From Thioclava electrotropha (GTDB lineage: Bacteria; Pseudomonadota; Alphaproteobacteria; Rhodobacterales; Rhodobacteraceae): 64,000 nt of DNA. This document shows positions 44,590 to 53,627 of this stretch, piece by piece. Each line of letters starts with the position of its first letter. Position 1 is the first letter of the stretch. The notes beneath the pieces are model-generated. The model had not been told where the DNA came from, made no database searches, and saw only the letters and a program-made list of their open reading frames with translations. The stretch is taken from contig NZ_CP053562.1 of assembly GCF_002085925.2 (NCBI RefSeq), forward strand, positions 2,026,001-2,090,000, read 5' to 3'. The position numbers were made by a program, and so were the translations under genes.

Positions 44590-45920
44590 CCGCGGCTCCC
44601 CAATGCGTCTTTCCATGCCAGATAGGACGCTTTGGGGGTGCGCTGCAAGCTGTCGAAGTCCACATGGACGAGCCCGAAGCGCTTCTCGTAACCCAGGGCC
44701 CATTCGTAATTGTCCATCAGCGACCAGCCGATATAGCCCTTCACCGGAACACCCTCGGCAATCGCGCGCTGCACGGCGGCGAGGTGATCGCGGTAATAGG
44801 CAATGCGATGCGGGTCCTCGACCTTGCCGTCTTCGACCACATCGGGCGCGGCCATGCCGTTTTCGGTCACGTAGAGCGGCAGATCGCCGGTATATTCGCG
44901 CTTGAGCCGTGTCAGGAACTGATAGAGCCCCTCGGGATAGATCTCCCAGCCCATCGCAGTTTTCGGCAGCGGGCCGTCGACCTCGTGATGCGCGGGCCAC
45001 GGGCCTTCGGTGGGCGCGATGCGCTTGCAGGTGTAGTAATTGAGGCCGAGCCAGTCGAGCTTCTCGCCGATCAGCGCGAAATCGTCTTCCCAATTGTGCG
45101 GCATATGGGGGGCGAAGGCCTCCATCACCTCCTCAGGGTAGCGGCCCTTGAAAATGCCCTCCACGAAGAAGCGGTTGTAATAGGCGTCATAGAGATTGGC
45201 CGCCGCCGTGGCCTCGGGCGTCTCGTCGGCAGGGATCGGGTATTCGAGATTGCACACCGCGCCGAGGTTTTTCATCCCATGCGCGCGCATCACGCGGATC
45301 GACTTGCCATGGGCGAGCAGCACGTGATGCATCGCATGGGCCGTGGCGCGGATGTCGCGCAGGCCCGGCGCGTGATGGCCGAGGAAATGGCTGAGCCAAC
45401 CGACGCACCACGGCTCGTTGATGGGGGCGGCGGACCAGATACGGTCGCCGAGTCGATCCGCGATCACTTGCGTGAAATCGGCGAACCAGGAAGCGATGTC
45501 GCGGTTGCGCCAACCGCCCTTGTCGGCGAGCGCGGCAGGCAATTCCCAGTGATAGAGGGTGAGCGCCGGTTTGAGGCCACGCTCCAGCATTCCGTCGACC
45601 AGCCGGTCGTAGAAATCCAGCCCCTCACGGTTCACCGGGCCACGCCCTTCCGGCATCACCCGCGCCCAGGAGGTCGAGAAGCGGTAGATGTCGAAGCCTG
45701 CATTGGCGATCAGGTCGAGGTCTTCCTCCCAGCGGTGATAGTGGTCGCAGGCGACCGCACCGTTCTCGGCGCGCACGACATTGCCCGGCGTGGCGGCGAA
45801 AGTGTCCCAATGGGTCGGGCCCGCACCGCCGAAGGAATGGCCCTCGATCTGATAGGAGGAGGTGGCAACGCCGAACTGGAAATCGGCAGGAAAATCAGAG
45901 CGTTTCGGGAGCATCTTCAT
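44586..45920 (-). CDS. bglA: Beta-glucosidase, GH1
   Basis: The 444-residue enzyme hydrolyses beta-glucosides. The family 1 signature FQFGVATSSYQIEG lies near residue 14, the acid/base glutamate is in INEPWC near 168 and the nucleophile is in YVTENGMA near 350. ATG at 45920 or Met3 at 45914 (closer to AGGA) may be the start. It sits 40 nt after aglR on the same strand and overlaps glk. A beta-glucosidase in an alpha-glucoside locus broadens the range of sugars used. No signal peptide, so cytoplasmic. Confidence 0.93.
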   Translation of the reverse strand: MKMLPKRSDFPADFQFGVATSSYQIEGHSFGGAGPTHWDTFAATPGNVVRAENGAVACDHYHRWEEDLDLIANAGFDIYRFSTSWARVMPEGRGPVNREGLDFYDRLVDGMLERGLKPALTLYHWELPAALADKGGWRNRDIASWFADFTQVIADRLGDRIWSAAPINEPWCVGWLSHFLGHHAPGLRDIRATAHAMHHVLLAHGKSIRVMRAHGMKNLGAVCNLEYPIPADETPEATAAANLYDAYYNRFFVEGIFKGRYPEEVMEAFAPHMPHNWEDDFALIGEKLDWLGLNYYTCKRIAPTEGPWPAHHEVDGPLPKTAMGWEIYPEGLYQFLTRLKREYTGDLPLYVTENGMAAPDVVEDGKVEDPHRIAYYRDHLAAVQRAIAEGVPVKGYIGWSLMDNYEWALGYEKRFGLVHVDFDSLQRTPKASYLAWKDALGSRG

Positions 45921-45960
45921 CCTGTATATAAAATTGGTTTCAACTCGGGCGCAGCGCGCC

Positions 45961-46992
45961 TCATTGGGTGGGGACCGGACCGGTGGACTGGCCGACGACC
46001 AGAACCGCCTCCATCAATTCATGGCGCGGGCTGCGGTCGCCGCTCTCGATCTGTTCGATCAGAAGCGCCGCACAGCGCCGTCCCGCTTCGCGCACCGAAG
46101 AGCGCGTCGCGGTGAAGATCGGCTCTTCCGCCGTGCCGTTTTTCAAGTAACCCAGCTCGTCGTCATGGGTCACGATCGAGACGTCGCGCCCCATCACCAA
46201 CCCGGCCTCTTCTATGCCGCGCCGCGCGCCCATCGCAGAGAGCAGCGAGGCGGTCAGGAAAGCCGTCGGCGGGTCGGGCCATTGCAGCATCTCGCGCGCC
46301 GCATCATGGCCCTGCGCTTCGGTCATCTCGCCCTCGACGATCAGAGCCGGGTCGATTGCCATCTCGCGCGCCTTGAGCGCCGCCTCATAGCCGCGTCGGC
46401 GCCTGCGGGCGAAATCCATCTCTCCGATGCCGTTGATCAGCGCGATCCGGCGATGCCCCAGATCGAGCAGGAAATTCGTCGCCCGCTCGAAGGCGCGCTT
46501 GTTGTTCACATCGACCCAGCTGAAGGGGGCGTTCGTTCCGCTGACCCGCCCGTGCAGCACATAGGGCATCCCCAGCGCGTCGAGCATGGCGATGCGGTGA
46601 TCCTCGACCTTGGGCGCGTGAATCAGCACGCCGTCCACATTCCCTTTCGAGCGCAGCTCGGCATAGGCGCGGGCCTCGGAATCGTCGGGCACGATGGTCA
46701 TGACCATATCGTAGCCCGCACGCGCATAGACTTCACCGGCGCCCGCGATGAAATCCGCGAAAACCGGATTCACGATCTCGTGGCGGTCCGAGATCGGGAT
46801 GATGTGGCCGATGGCCATTGCACGCCCCGTCGCCAACCGTTTGGCCTGTGTGTTGGGGCGATAATTGGCGGCCTCTGCCGCTTCGCGCACCCGACGCCGC
46901 GTGGCCTCGGACACTTCCGGGTACCCGTTGAGCGCGCGACTCACAGTGGTGGGCGACAGCCCCAATTCGAGTGCCAATGTCTTGAGATTCAT
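45961..46992 (-). CDS. aglR: LacI-family repressor AglR
   Basis: The 343-residue regulator has a LacI helix-turn-helix at the start (LKTLALELGLSPTTVSRALNGYPEVS, residues 3-28) and the hinge YRPNTQAKRLA, then a periplasmic-binding-protein-like sugar-binding core (GAGEVYARAGYDMVM, GVLIHAPKVED). It probably controls the agl genes in response to alpha-glucosides. A palindrome resembling its probable operator stands at its own start and another before aglE, so it should repress itself and the transport operon. It diverges from aglE. Confidence 0.92.
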   Translation of the reverse strand: MNLKTLALELGLSPTTVSRALNGYPEVSEATRRRVREAAEAANYRPNTQAKRLATGRAMAIGHIIPISDRHEIVNPVFADFIAGAGEVYARAGYDMVMTIVPDDSEARAYAELRSKGNVDGVLIHAPKVEDHRIAMLDALGMPYVLHGRVSGTNAPFSWVDVNNKRAFERATNFLLDLGHRRIALINGIGEMDFARRRRRGYEAALKAREMAIDPALIVEGEMTEAQGHDAAREMLQWPDPPTAFLTASLLSAMGARRGIEEAGLVMGRDVSIVTHDDELGYLKNGTAEEPIFTATRSSVREAGRRCAALLIEQIESGDRSPRHELMEAVLVVGQSTGPVPTQ

Positions 46993-46995
46993 GAG

Positions 46996-47009
46996 CCAAA
47001 CCGCTTTGG
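46996..47009. promoter_or_regulatory. Candidate AglR operator at aglR
   Basis: CCAAACCGCTTTGG is a near-perfect 14-bp palindrome with one mismatch to the aglE copy. It lies 4 nt upstream of the aglR ATG, so binding would overlap the ribosome site and start of transcription and give autorepression. Confidence 0.7.
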
Positions 47010-47018
47010 ATTATCGCG

Positions 47019-47047
47019 AGACTAGGGTGCGCGTCTATCGACGTCAA
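47019..47047 (-). promoter_or_regulatory. Candidate promoter of aglR
   Basis: On the minus strand TTGACG (47047-47042) and TAGTCT (47024-47019) are 17 nt apart, a near-consensus sigma-70 promoter. The operator at 46996 lies about 10 nt downstream of the -10. Confidence 0.65.
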
Positions 47048-47185
47048 TGATGCGCGTGCGGCGCGGCATATGCTGCGATGCGGCATAAACTTCTGGGTAA
47101 GTCATGAGGATATAAAGCGGAATTGATTTTAGCGTGAGCAGGCACAATTGACTTCTTCGCGAGGCTCTGAAACGGTCGGAGCTGT

Positions 47186-47199
47186 CCAAAGCGCTTTGG
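47186..47199. promoter_or_regulatory. Candidate AglR operator at aglE
   Basis: CCAAAGCGCTTTGG is a perfect 14-bp palindrome of the LacI type (AAGCGCTT core), 50 nt before the aglE ATG. TTGACT at 47148 is a possible -35; its -10 is weak. Position just past the start of transcription fits repression. Confidence 0.75.
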
Positions 47200-47248
47200 G
47201 CGGGCGAGTCGCCTTGGGCCAAAAAGCGCGACACACCGGGAGGATTTC

Positions 47249-48613
47249 ATGACCAAACATCTGATGCTTGGGATCGCGGCGCTCGCGCTGTCGGCGGGGC
47301 TCGCTCACGCGCAGGATCTCAAATTCGCGCCGGGCAGCGATGCCGACAAGTTTGACTGGGCGAGCTATGATCAATTCAAGAACGACACCGATCTGAGCGG
47401 CGAGACGCTCACGATCACCGGCCCGTGGACGGGCAACGACAAGGCGCTTTTTGAGAGCGTTCTGGCCTATTTCTCGGCCGCGACCGGCGCCAAGGTGAAC
47501 TACTCCGGTTCGGAAAGCTTCGAGCAGGATATCGTGATCGCCGCGAAGGCTGGCACGCCGCCGAACATCGCGGTCTTCCCGCAGCCGGGCCTCGCCTCCG
47601 ACATGGCCAAGCAGGGCTACCTGACGGCGATGCCCGATGGCACGGGTGACTGGATCAAGAACAATTACGCCGCCGGGAAGTCCTGGGAGGATCTGTCCAC
47701 CTACAAGGGCAAGGACGGCGAGAACCATACCTTCACCTTCCCCTTCAAGGCGGACCTGAAATCGCTCGTCTGGTATGTGCCGGAGAACTTCAAGGAAGCG
47801 GGCTACAAGGTTCCCGAGACGATGGAGGACCTCAAGGCGCTGACCGAGCAGATCAAGGCCGATGGCGGCACGCCGTGGTGCATCGGTCTGGGCTCCGGGG
47901 CAGCGACCGGCTGGCCCGCGACCGACTGGGTCGAGGACTTCATGCTGCGCACGCAGTCGCCCGAGACCTATGACGACTGGGTCACCAACAAGCTGAAGTT
48001 CAACGATCCCAAGGTCGTCGAGGCGATCAAGGATTACGGCTGGTTCGCCAAGACCCCCGGCTTCGCCGAAGGCGGCGAGCAGGCGGTGGCCACCACCGAC
48101 TTCCGCGACAGCCCGAAAGGTCTCTTCGACTTCCCGCCGAAATGCTACATGCACAAGCAGGCGAGCTTCATCCCGACCTTCTTCCCCGACGGGACCAAGG
48201 TGGGTCAGGACGTGAACTTCTTCTACTTCCCGTCCTATGCCAGCAAGGATCTGGGCAAGCCGGTTCTCGGCGCGGGCACGATGTTCGGCATCACCAAGGA
48301 CTCCAAGGCCGCCGAAGCCTTCGTGAAGTTCCTCGAGACGCCGATCGCCTCGGAAATCTGGATGGCGCAATCGGGCTTCCTGACGCCGAACAAGAACGTC
48401 AATCCGGCGGCCTTCGCCAATGACGTGCAGCGTCACATGAATTCGATCCTGCTGGACGCGACGACCTTCCGCTTCGACGGGTCGGACCAGATGCCGGGCG
48501 AGATCGGCACGGATGCGTTCTGGAAAGCGATGGTCGCCTACACCACCGGCGACGAGACCGCGCAAGAGGCCGCAGACGCGGTCCAGAAGCGCTGGGACAG
48601 CATCCAGAAGTAA
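47249..48613 (+). CDS. aglE: Alpha-glucoside ABC transporter, binding protein AglE
   Basis: The 454-residue protein has a signal peptide (MTKHLMLGIAALALSAGLAHA, cleavage before QDLKF) and a family-1 solute-binding core: LTITGPWTGNDKALFESVL, IVIAAKAGTPPNIAVFPQPGL and WCIGLGSGAATGWPATDWVEDFM. These match AglE of alpha-glucoside importers, with the conserved GWPATDW. GGGAGGA precedes the ATG. It heads aglEFGAK, and a stem-loop follows it, which often keeps more receptor made than permease. Confidence 0.94.
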   Translation: MTKHLMLGIAALALSAGLAHAQDLKFAPGSDADKFDWASYDQFKNDTDLSGETLTITGPWTGNDKALFESVLAYFSAATGAKVNYSGSESFEQDIVIAAKAGTPPNIAVFPQPGLASDMAKQGYLTAMPDGTGDWIKNNYAAGKSWEDLSTYKGKDGENHTFTFPFKADLKSLVWYVPENFKEAGYKVPETMEDLKALTEQIKADGGTPWCIGLGSGAATGWPATDWVEDFMLRTQSPETYDDWVTNKLKFNDPKVVEAIKDYGWFAKTPGFAEGGEQAVATTDFRDSPKGLFDFPPKCYMHKQASFIPTFFPDGTKVGQDVNFFYFPSYASKDLGKPVLGAGTMFGITKDSKAAEAFVKFLETPIASEIWMAQSGFLTPNKNVNPAAFANDVQRHMNSILLDATTFRFDGSDQMPGEIGTDAFWKAMVAYTTGDETAQEAADAVQKRWDSIQK

Positions 48614-48624
48614 GTAACGCCTGC

Positions 48625-48648
48625 GCCCCCGGATCATGGTCCGGGGGC
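48625..48648 (+). other. Stem-loop between aglE and aglF
   Basis: GCCCCCGGA and TCCGGGGGC pair across TCATGG. No U-tract follows (GTTCGCATC), so it may stabilise upstream aglE mRNA or partly attenuate aglFGAK rather than terminate fully. Confidence 0.65.
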
Positions 48649-48685
48649 GTTCGCATCTTTTCACGCCGGTTCGGGGAGGGGCCAG

Positions 48686-49663
48686 ATGTCACCGATCTTG
48701 CAGGGTCTGATTACGATCGCGCTTGGGGTGGGCGGCTGCGTCGCCTATTTCTACGCCGCGAATATCGTCCTCGACAAAGTCATCTTCCCGCCGAGCGGCA
48801 AAGACCCGGGGCGCAATATCAACCGCGCGAACATGGTCCGCCCTTGGCTGTTCCTGTTCCCGGCGATCTTCGCGCTCGGTCTGTATCTGGCCTATCCGGT
48901 GGTCGGCTCGTTCTGGCGCTCGCTGTTCAACCGCGACGGCGGCACTTTCGTGGGCCTTGGCAATTACGAACGGCTCGCGATGGATCCGAGCTTCCGTCAG
49001 GCCGTGTTCAACAACTTCCTCTGGGTGCTGGTGGTGCCCGCGCTCGCGACCTTCCTCGGTCTGCTGGCAGCGCAGCTCACCGACCGCATCAAATGGGGTA
49101 ACATCGCGAAATCGCTAATCTTCATGCCGATGGCGATTTCCTTCGTGGGCGCCTCGCTGATCTGGAAATTCGTCTATGCCGTGAACCCCGATATCGGGAT
49201 GATCAACGCGATCCGCGTGGCCTTCCACATGCAGCCGCTCGACCCGCTGCAGGTGCCGTTCTGGAACAACTTCTTCCTGATGGTGATCCTGATCTGGATC
49301 CAGACCGGCTTCGCGATGGTGATCCTCTCGGCCGCGCTGCGCGGTATCCCCGAGGAGACGATCGAGGCTGCAGTGCTCGACGGCGCGAACCCGTTCCAGC
49401 TGTTCTTCAAGATCAAGGTGCCTCAGATCATGCCGACGATCGTCGTGGTCTGGACCACGATCACGATCCTCGTGCTGAAGGTCTTCGATATCGTCTACGC
49501 AACGACGGGCGGGAATTTCGGCACGCAGATCCTGCCCAGCTACATGATGCAATACATGTTCCGCGATGACGGGCGCGCGACGGCTGTGGCCTTCGTCATC
49601 ATGATCATCGTGCTGCCGGTGATGATCTGGAACATCATTCAAGCCCGTAGGGAGACGCGCTGA
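48686..49663 (+). CDS. aglF: Alpha-glucoside ABC transporter permease AglF
   Basis: The 325-residue inner-membrane protein has multiple hydrophobic helices and the ABC-permease EAA loop EAAVLDGANPFQLFFKIKVPQI near residue 230, which contacts the AglK ATPase. The start MSPILQGLITIALGVGGCVAYFYAAN is hydrophobic. It overlaps aglG by TGATG. It works with AglG to import maltose, trehalose, sucrose or related alpha-glucosides; the exact range is not known here. Confidence 0.93.
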   Translation: MSPILQGLITIALGVGGCVAYFYAANIVLDKVIFPPSGKDPGRNINRANMVRPWLFLFPAIFALGLYLAYPVVGSFWRSLFNRDGGTFVGLGNYERLAMDPSFRQAVFNNFLWVLVVPALATFLGLLAAQLTDRIKWGNIAKSLIFMPMAISFVGASLIWKFVYAVNPDIGMINAIRVAFHMQPLDPLQVPFWNNFFLMVILIWIQTGFAMVILSAALRGIPEETIEAAVLDGANPFQLFFKIKVPQIMPTIVVVWTTITILVLKVFDIVYATTGGNFGTQILPSYMMQYMFRDDGRATAVAFVIMIIVLPVMIWNIIQARRETR

Positions 49664-50820
49664 TGGCCGCTATCGCAGGACAGAAATCGCGCCTGACATG
49701 GGCGGTGCAACTCTCGGTCGTCTTCATGGTCGTGCTCTGGCTCGTGCCGACGGTGGGGCTCTTGGTCAGTTCCTTCCGCACGACCGACCAGATCAGCCAG
49801 TCGGGCTGGTGGGACGCGGCCTTCTCGGTGGAGAAAGCCTTCCGCGACCGCATCCCGGCCGACGGCGAGAAACAGGTCGACGGGCTCTATGTGCTCGAGG
49901 GCGATCTGCTCAATAACGGGCAGAACGCGAATGACCTGAAATCCGGCACGACGATCACCGCCTTCGGCACCTCGGGCATCAAGCCGGGCGCCTACAAGGC
50001 GGGGGAGACGGTCGATACCGGCGATGGCGGCACGCTGAGCGTCGCCAAGGACGGCACCTACAAGGCCACGTCGAAGACGAGCTTCGAGGGCTCGGGCCCG
50101 CGGGTCTATTTCGTGGCCGACATGCCGCCCGCCTTCACGCTGGCAAATTACCGCAACGTGCTGTTCTCCGACGGGATGGGGCAGGCCTTCATCAATACGC
50201 TGACGGTGACGATCCCGGCCACGATCATCCCGATCCTGATCGCGGCCTTCGCGGCCTATGCGCTGGCCTGGATGGAGTTTCCGGGCCGGGGCCTGTTGAT
50301 CGCGGCGGTCGTAGGCCTTCTGGTCGTGCCGCTGCAGCTCGCGCTGGTGCCGCTCTTACGGCTCCATCAGGAGATCGGCATCGGGCAGAGCTTCCTCGGG
50401 ATATGGCTGGCCCATACCGGGTTCGGCTTGCCGCTCGCGATCTACCTGTTGCGCAACTACATGGTCGGTCTTCCGCGCGATATCATCGAGAGTGCGAAGG
50501 TCGACGGGGCGACCGATTTCCAGATCTTCATGAAAATCGTGCTGCCTTTGTCATTCCCGGCGCTTGCTTCTTTTGCAATCTTCCAATTCCTCTGGGTCTG
50601 GAATGACCTACTTGTCGCGAAAGTCTTCCTTCCGGCGAACGACGCCTCGAAGGTGATGACTGTGAAGATCGCCGACGACCTTCTGGGGTCGCGCGGCGGC
50701 GACTGGGGCATTCTGGCGTCCGCCGCCTTCATCTCCATCGCCGTGCCGCTTCTGGTGTTCTTCGCTATGCAGAAATATCTCGTCCGCGGTCTGCTGGCGG
50801 GTTCGGTTAAAGGTGGTTGA
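49663..50820 (+). CDS. aglG: Alpha-glucoside ABC transporter permease AglG
   Basis: The 385-residue protein has a first membrane helix (AVQLSVVFMVVLWLVPTVGLLV), then a long non-membrane loop of about 100 residues before the main helical bundle. The EAA-type loop ESAKVDGATDFQIFMKIVLPLS lies near residue 275. This large loop is the known AglG/MalG-like difference from AglF. Its stop overlaps the aglA start by TGATG. It forms the membrane channel with AglF. Confidence 0.92.
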   Translation: MAAIAGQKSRLTWAVQLSVVFMVVLWLVPTVGLLVSSFRTTDQISQSGWWDAAFSVEKAFRDRIPADGEKQVDGLYVLEGDLLNNGQNANDLKSGTTITAFGTSGIKPGAYKAGETVDTGDGGTLSVAKDGTYKATSKTSFEGSGPRVYFVADMPPAFTLANYRNVLFSDGMGQAFINTLTVTIPATIIPILIAAFAAYALAWMEFPGRGLLIAAVVGLLVVPLQLALVPLLRLHQEIGIGQSFLGIWLAHTGFGLPLAIYLLRNYMVGLPRDIIESAKVDGATDFQIFMKIVLPLSFPALASFAIFQFLWVWNDLLVAKVFLPANDASKVMTVKIADDLLGSRGGDWGILASAAFISIAVPLLVFFAMQKYLVRGLLAGSVKGG

Positions 50821-52460
50821 TGAAAACCCTTACTAAGAAAGAAGACTGGTGGCGCGGGGCCGTGATCTACCAGATCTATCCGCGCAGCTTTCAAGACAGC
50901 AACGGCGATGGCATCGGCGATCTTCTCGGGATCGTCCGCCGCCTGCCGCATGTCGCGAGCCTCGGGGCGGATGCGGTCTGGATCTCTCCCTTCTTCACCT
51001 CGCCGATGAAGGATTTCGGCTACGATGTCAGCGATTACTGCGACGTCGACCCGATGTTCGGCAACCTCGCCGATTTCGACCAGGTGATCGCGACGGCCCA
51101 TGCGCTGGGTCTCAAAGTGATGATCGATTTGGTGCTGAGCCACACTTCCGATCAGCACCCGTGGTTCCAGGAAAGCCGGTCGAGCCGGGACAACCCGAAA
51201 GCCGACTGGTATGTCTGGGCCGATCCCAAGCCCGACGGCACGCCGCCCAATAACTGGCTGTCGATCTTCGGCGGTCCGGGCTGGCACTGGGACAGCCGGC
51301 GCGAGCAGTATTACATGCACAACTTCCTCGTGGAGCAGCCCGATCTGAACTTCCACAACCCGGAAGTGACGCAGGAATTGCTCAATGTCGCGCAGTTCTG
51401 GCTGGAGCGCGGCGTCGATGGCTTCCGCCTCGATACGATCAACTTCTACATGCATGACGACGAGCTGCGCGATAACCCGCCGCTGCCGCCGGAAGAGCGT
51501 AACGACCAGACCGCGCCCAAGGTGAACCCCTACAATCACCAGCGCCATATCTACGACAAGAACAACCCCGAGAACCTGCGCTTCCTGCGCAAGCTCCGGA
51601 CGCTGATGAACAATTACAACGCGGCGGCCGTGGGCGAAGTGGGCGACAGCCAGCGCGGACTGGAGATCCTGGGCGAATACACCTCCGGCGCGGACAAGAT
51701 GCAGATGTCCTACGCCTTCGAGCTGCTCTCCGGGCATGAACCGCTCAAGGCGAGCTATTTCAAATCCGTCTTCGACAAGGTCGATACGGTCGCCAAGGAC
51801 GGCTGGGTCTGCTGGGCCTATTCGAACCACGACGTGGAGCGCCATATCTCGCGCTGGCAACTGACGCCGGCCTCGGCGCGGCTCTATACCTCGCTGATGA
51901 TGTGCCTGCGCGGCTCGCTTTGCCTCTATCAGGGCGAGGAACTGGGCTTGCACGAGGCGGAGCTGTCCTACGAAGACCTGCAAGACCCTTACGGCAAGGA
52001 ATTCTGGCCCGAATTCAAGGGCCGCGATGGCTGCCGCACGCCGATGGTCTGGGAACGCGACGCCGCCTATGCGGGCTTCTCGCAGGCGCGCCCGTGGCTG
52101 CCTGTGCCCACCACGCACCAGAACATCGCGACCGATGTGGCCGAGCACGATCCGGCCTCGCTCCTGCACCATTACCGCCGCGCGATCGGATTCCGTCGCA
52201 ATCACGACGTGCTTCGGACCGGCGCGATGGAGGATATGTATTGCTCCGGTGACCTGCTGGTCTTCACGCGCAGGAACGAGGAGGAGACGATCCTGTGCTA
52301 TTTCAACCTGTCCGATCATCCGGTGAACGCCACCGTTCCGCCGGGCAACTGGGTGACGGTCGGGGGCGAGCTGGGCTCGATCCGACCGATGCCCGATCAC
52401 ACTTTGCATCTCGGCCCATGGCAGCCGAGCATTCTGCGCCTCGACGAACACGAGGCCTGA
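50820..52460 (+). CDS. aglA: Alpha-glucosidase, GH13
   Basis: The 546-residue cytoplasmic enzyme hydrolyses imported alpha-glucosides. GH13 motifs are complete: DLVLSHTSDQHPWF near residue 103, DGFRLDTINFYMHDD with the nucleophile Asp near 200, VGEVGD with the acid/base Glu near 275, and YSNHDVERH near 340. The start WWRGAVIYQIYPRSFQDSNGDGIGDL is the oligo-1,6-glucosidase/AglA pattern. It lies between permease and ATPase genes. I use the ATG at 50820 that overlaps the aglG stop. Confidence 0.94.
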   Translation: MKTLTKKEDWWRGAVIYQIYPRSFQDSNGDGIGDLLGIVRRLPHVASLGADAVWISPFFTSPMKDFGYDVSDYCDVDPMFGNLADFDQVIATAHALGLKVMIDLVLSHTSDQHPWFQESRSSRDNPKADWYVWADPKPDGTPPNNWLSIFGGPGWHWDSRREQYYMHNFLVEQPDLNFHNPEVTQELLNVAQFWLERGVDGFRLDTINFYMHDDELRDNPPLPPEERNDQTAPKVNPYNHQRHIYDKNNPENLRFLRKLRTLMNNYNAAAVGEVGDSQRGLEILGEYTSGADKMQMSYAFELLSGHEPLKASYFKSVFDKVDTVAKDGWVCWAYSNHDVERHISRWQLTPASARLYTSLMMCLRGSLCLYQGEELGLHEAELSYEDLQDPYGKEFWPEFKGRDGCRTPMVWERDAAYAGFSQARPWLPVPTTHQNIATDVAEHDPASLLHHYRRAIGFRRNHDVLRTGAMEDMYCSGDLLVFTRRNEEETILCYFNLSDHPVNATVPPGNWVTVGGELGSIRPMPDHTLHLGPWQPSILRLDEHEA

Positions 52461-52470
52461 GGGGGAGACT

Positions 52471-53556
52471 ATGGCCGAACTCAAACTGGAAAACGTCGCG
52501 AAAAGCTATGGCGAGGTGTCGGTTCTCGAGAACATCAACCTCGACATCAAAGCGGGCGAGCTGATTGTCTTCGTGGGCCCCTCGGGCTGCGGGAAATCGA
52601 CGCTTCTGCGGATGATCGCGGGGCTCGAGAAGATCACGGGCGGCACGCTCGAGATCGACGGGGTGCGGATGAATGACGTGCCGCCCTCGAACCGCGGCAT
52701 CGCGATGGTCTTCCAGTCCTACGCGCTCTATCCGCACATGACGGTGCGCGACAACATGGCCTTCGCCCTGAAGATCGCGAAGATGAGCAAGGACGAGATC
52801 GATGCCGCCGTCAATAAGGCGGCGGATATGCTGCAACTGACCGACTATCTCGACCGTCTGCCCAAAGCGCTCTCGGGTGGTCAGCGGCAGCGGGTCGCCA
52901 TCGGGCGCGCCATCGTGCGCGACCCGAAGGTCTATCTCTTCGACGAACCGCTCTCGAACCTCGATGCGGCGCTGCGCGTCGCCACCCGGATCGAGATCGC
53001 CCAGCTCAAAGAGGCGATGCCCGATCGCACGATGATCTACGTCACCCACGATCAGGTTGAGGCGATGACGCTCGCGACCCGGATCGTGGTGCTCGCGAAT
53101 AAGGGGATCGCGCAGGTCGGCACGCCGCTCGAACTCTATGAGCAGCCGCGCAACGAGTTCGTCGCGCAGTTCATCGGGTCTCCCGCAATGAACCTGCTCT
53201 CGGGCGAGATCACCGAGACGGGTGAGATGACCACGGTGAAACTCGATGGCGGCGGCATCGCACGCTCCACCATCGCGACGCGTCCCGAGGACCTGTCGCG
53301 GCGCGTGAAAATCGGGGTGCGCCCCGAGGATTTCGTGCCCATCGAGGACGCGGCGATCTACACCGGTCGCGTCGATATCGTCGAAGCTCTGGGCGAAGTG
53401 ACGCTTCTCTATTTCGAGGCCGAAGGCGGTCACGACCCGATCATCGCGAAACTGCCCGGCATCCATCACGACCGTCGCTATACTGAGATTTCTCTCGGCG
53501 CCGATCCGTCCAAAGTGCATCTCTTCGCGGACGGGCAGTCGCTTCTCTACCGCTGA
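52471..53556 (+). CDS. aglK: Alpha-glucoside ABC transporter ATPase AglK
   Basis: The 361-residue ATPase has Walker A GPSGCGKST near residue 36, the signature LSGGQRQRVAIGRAIVRDPKVYLFDEPLSNLDA near 134-166 and the H-loop THDQVEAMTLA. The C-terminal regulatory OB-type domain of MalK/UgpC proteins follows (RPEDLSRRVKIGVRPEDFV). It powers the AglEFG importer. It is the last agl gene and starts 10 nt after aglA. It may also serve other sugar importers, as MalK-type ATPases can. Confidence 0.94.
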   Translation: MAELKLENVAKSYGEVSVLENINLDIKAGELIVFVGPSGCGKSTLLRMIAGLEKITGGTLEIDGVRMNDVPPSNRGIAMVFQSYALYPHMTVRDNMAFALKIAKMSKDEIDAAVNKAADMLQLTDYLDRLPKALSGGQRQRVAIGRAIVRDPKVYLFDEPLSNLDAALRVATRIEIAQLKEAMPDRTMIYVTHDQVEAMTLATRIVVLANKGIAQVGTPLELYEQPRNEFVAQFIGSPAMNLLSGEITETGEMTTVKLDGGGIARSTIATRPEDLSRRVKIGVRPEDFVPIEDAAIYTGRVDIVEALGEVTLLYFEAEGGHDPIIAKLPGIHHDRRYTEISLGADPSKVHLFADGQSLLYR

Positions 53557-53627
53557 CGGACGCAAACAGGCCATCGCGCATCCCTCTGCCCGTTAGTTTG
53601 AAGCGAGATAAACGGGCGGAGGCAATC

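Noticed and set aside
50457..52484. A 675-codon minus-strand frame opposite aglA
   Set aside because: Antisense to a clear GH13 gene with all catalytic motifs; the composition is that of a shadow frame.
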